Virus record (IMG/VR): IMGVR_UViG_3300049207_000057
Location: 1 to 26,872 of that record
DNA length: 26,872 nucleotides
Reading direction: 5' to 3' (one strand)
Source of the DNA: a virus
Positions 26,001 through 26,872 of the stretch are shown one piece after another; the first letter of the stretch is position 1; every line of letters starts with the position of its first letter. A model generated the notes under the pieces. The model was given only the letters and a program-made list of their open reading frames with translations, did no database searches and was not told where the DNA came from. A program made the position numbers and the translations under genes.

Positions 26001-26872
26001 TAATTAAATATGTCTTTAATACTTGTCCATATATTACTCCAGGAGAAACCACCACCGGAAGAAGTATTTGTCGAGGTTGTGATTCGTGATTTAAAATACT
26101 CTTTAACCGCGGGTGCGAGACTACTTGAATCTATCAATGCAGTGTCACCTTTCTGAACCGCTTGTAGCATTGCATCTAGTGCACTTTTTGAAGCACTAAT
26201 GTAATAGTTTTGAACATCAGGATCCAAAGATTTAAAAGAAGATAGATCCATCCCAGCCGTAGCGGCACCTTTATTTAACTGCGTACTGGTAAACTTGTAT
26301 CCTCCACTGGTTGTACCGCTTCCCGAAGTTCCACCTCCCGTCGGCGTAGTCTGTGCCATTACTCCTGCCTTCTGATAGGCTTGTTCTATAGTGTCATTCA
26401 TTGTTATCCCCGCCTTAGGATAATTTAAAATCAACTGCCCAATGGTATTCTTAGTGGACAAGGATTGGTCATATTGGTCCCTGGCTAGGGTGATACTTGT
26501 TTTTAATGCATCTTGGTATTTATTATCCAACCGATCGATTGAATCCTGATTCATCTGGTAGAAAGTCATTAGGGTATCGAGTTTGTACTTAGTGTCAGAT
26601 ACAGAGTCTTGCACCGCTTGGCGGATGAAGTCTTGGGCGGAATTGAAGTTTCCTTCTAAGGCCTGCATGGTAGCAGCTTTAGAATTAATATTCGAGGACA
26701 TCTGATTGAGCTCAATCGCATAGTTCTGTTTTATCTTATTTAGTCTAGCGTCCAGGGCATTGGAGAGCATGCCTGTAGAATTCTCTTCGGCTTGCATTAA
26801 TATTTTGTCTCTTTCTGCTACTTTCTTGTTGTAGTCTTGTGAGAGCGAATCGATTTCGGCTACACGTGCTTT
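26000..26872 (-). CDS. Coiled-coil virion protein (5' end beyond the window)
   Basis: At least 290 residues. The first ATG inside the window is at 26797, but the frame stays open to the edge and codes for a heptad-like stretch (KARVAEIDSLSQDYNKK), so the true start probably lies outside. The body is a long charged helix region, then a Gly/Thr/Ser linker (about residues 150-170 from the inner ATG) and a second helical domain ending in GGGFSWSNIW. It fits a tail or internal virion protein working with the next gene. Family not recognised. Confidence 0.65.
   Translation of the reverse strand, partial: KARVAEIDSLSQDYNKKVAERDKILMQAEENSTGMLSNALDARLNKIKQNYAIELNQMSSNINSKAATMQALEGNFNSAQDFIRQAVQDSVSDTKYKLDTLMTFYQMNQDSIDRLDNKYQDALKTSITLARDQYDQSLSTKNTIGQLILNYPKAGITMNDTIEQAYQKAGVMAQTTPTGGGTSGSGTTSGGYKFTSTQLNKGAATAGMDLSSFKSLDPDVQNYYISASKSALDAMLQAVQKGDTALIDSSSLAPAVKEYFKSRITTSTNTSSGGGFSWSNIWTSIKDIFN

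Overview
This window is a piece of a tailed double-stranded DNA bacteriophage genome, probably from a metagenome. It carries small and large terminase subunits, a portal protein, a probable ejection (internal virion) protein, tail fibre proteins, a lysis module and many tiny overlapping genes. Almost every gene is on the minus strand, so transcription runs from high to low coordinates. Only two short genes, near 4.4 kb and 23.9 kb, point right. The standard code with TGA stops fits every gene. The host cannot be named from the sequence. Many genes lack a Shine-Dalgarno sequence, and several promoters put the predicted start of transcription at, or a few bases before, the ATG.

In the direction of transcription: 26872-23080 holds virion structural genes (a coiled-coil protein cut by the window end, the 682-residue ejection-like protein, a second coiled-coil protein). 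23079-17885 is a seven-gene cluster of sugar and small-molecule modification genes: three family-2 glycosyltransferases, one more glycosyltransferase-like protein, an asparagine-synthase-type ligase domain and two methyltransferases. 17892-14713 holds three tail fibre or adhesin proteins; two contain long Ser-Pro-Ser-x repeats. 14711-11592 mixes a zinc-ribbon protein, a cytidylyltransferase and a lysis module (XhlA-like protein, amidase, holin candidate, secreted lysozyme-like enzyme), with an exonuclease inserted. 11519-10240 is a GC-richer accessory island of zinc-binding mini-proteins and a JAMM-motif lipoprotein, with strong ribosome binding sites and two strong terminators. 10230-9490 holds a regulator candidate that joins a recombinase core-binding domain to a helix-turn-helix, behind its own promoters.

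9435-9010 is a gene-free, heavily structured region with its own promoter, best read as a long non-coding RNA or very long leader. 9009-4576 is a tightly packed string of small genes: an OB-fold (SSB-like) protein, a winged helix, a NinG-like nuclease, a metallopeptidase-like protein, membrane microproteins and the small terminase. Many neighbours overlap by ATGA or TAATG. 4575-3825 is a hairpin-rich intergenic region containing a rightward gene. 3824-1 holds the large terminase, a structured element, a promoter with an operator-like cluster, two small genes, the portal and the start of the next gene.

Three signals stand out. The 11-base motif AGTTATCCMCA occurs seven times, always on the minus strand and at the head of leftward transcription units. 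The RNA at 9.0-9.4 kb contains an 18-bp stem whose non-Watson-Crick pairs are G-U only in the minus-strand transcript, and its loop pairs with an upstream segment. The zinc-protein and JAMM island looks recently acquired. The glycosyltransferase cluster next to mucin-like Ser-Pro fibres suggests, but does not prove, phage-encoded glycosylation of its own fibres.
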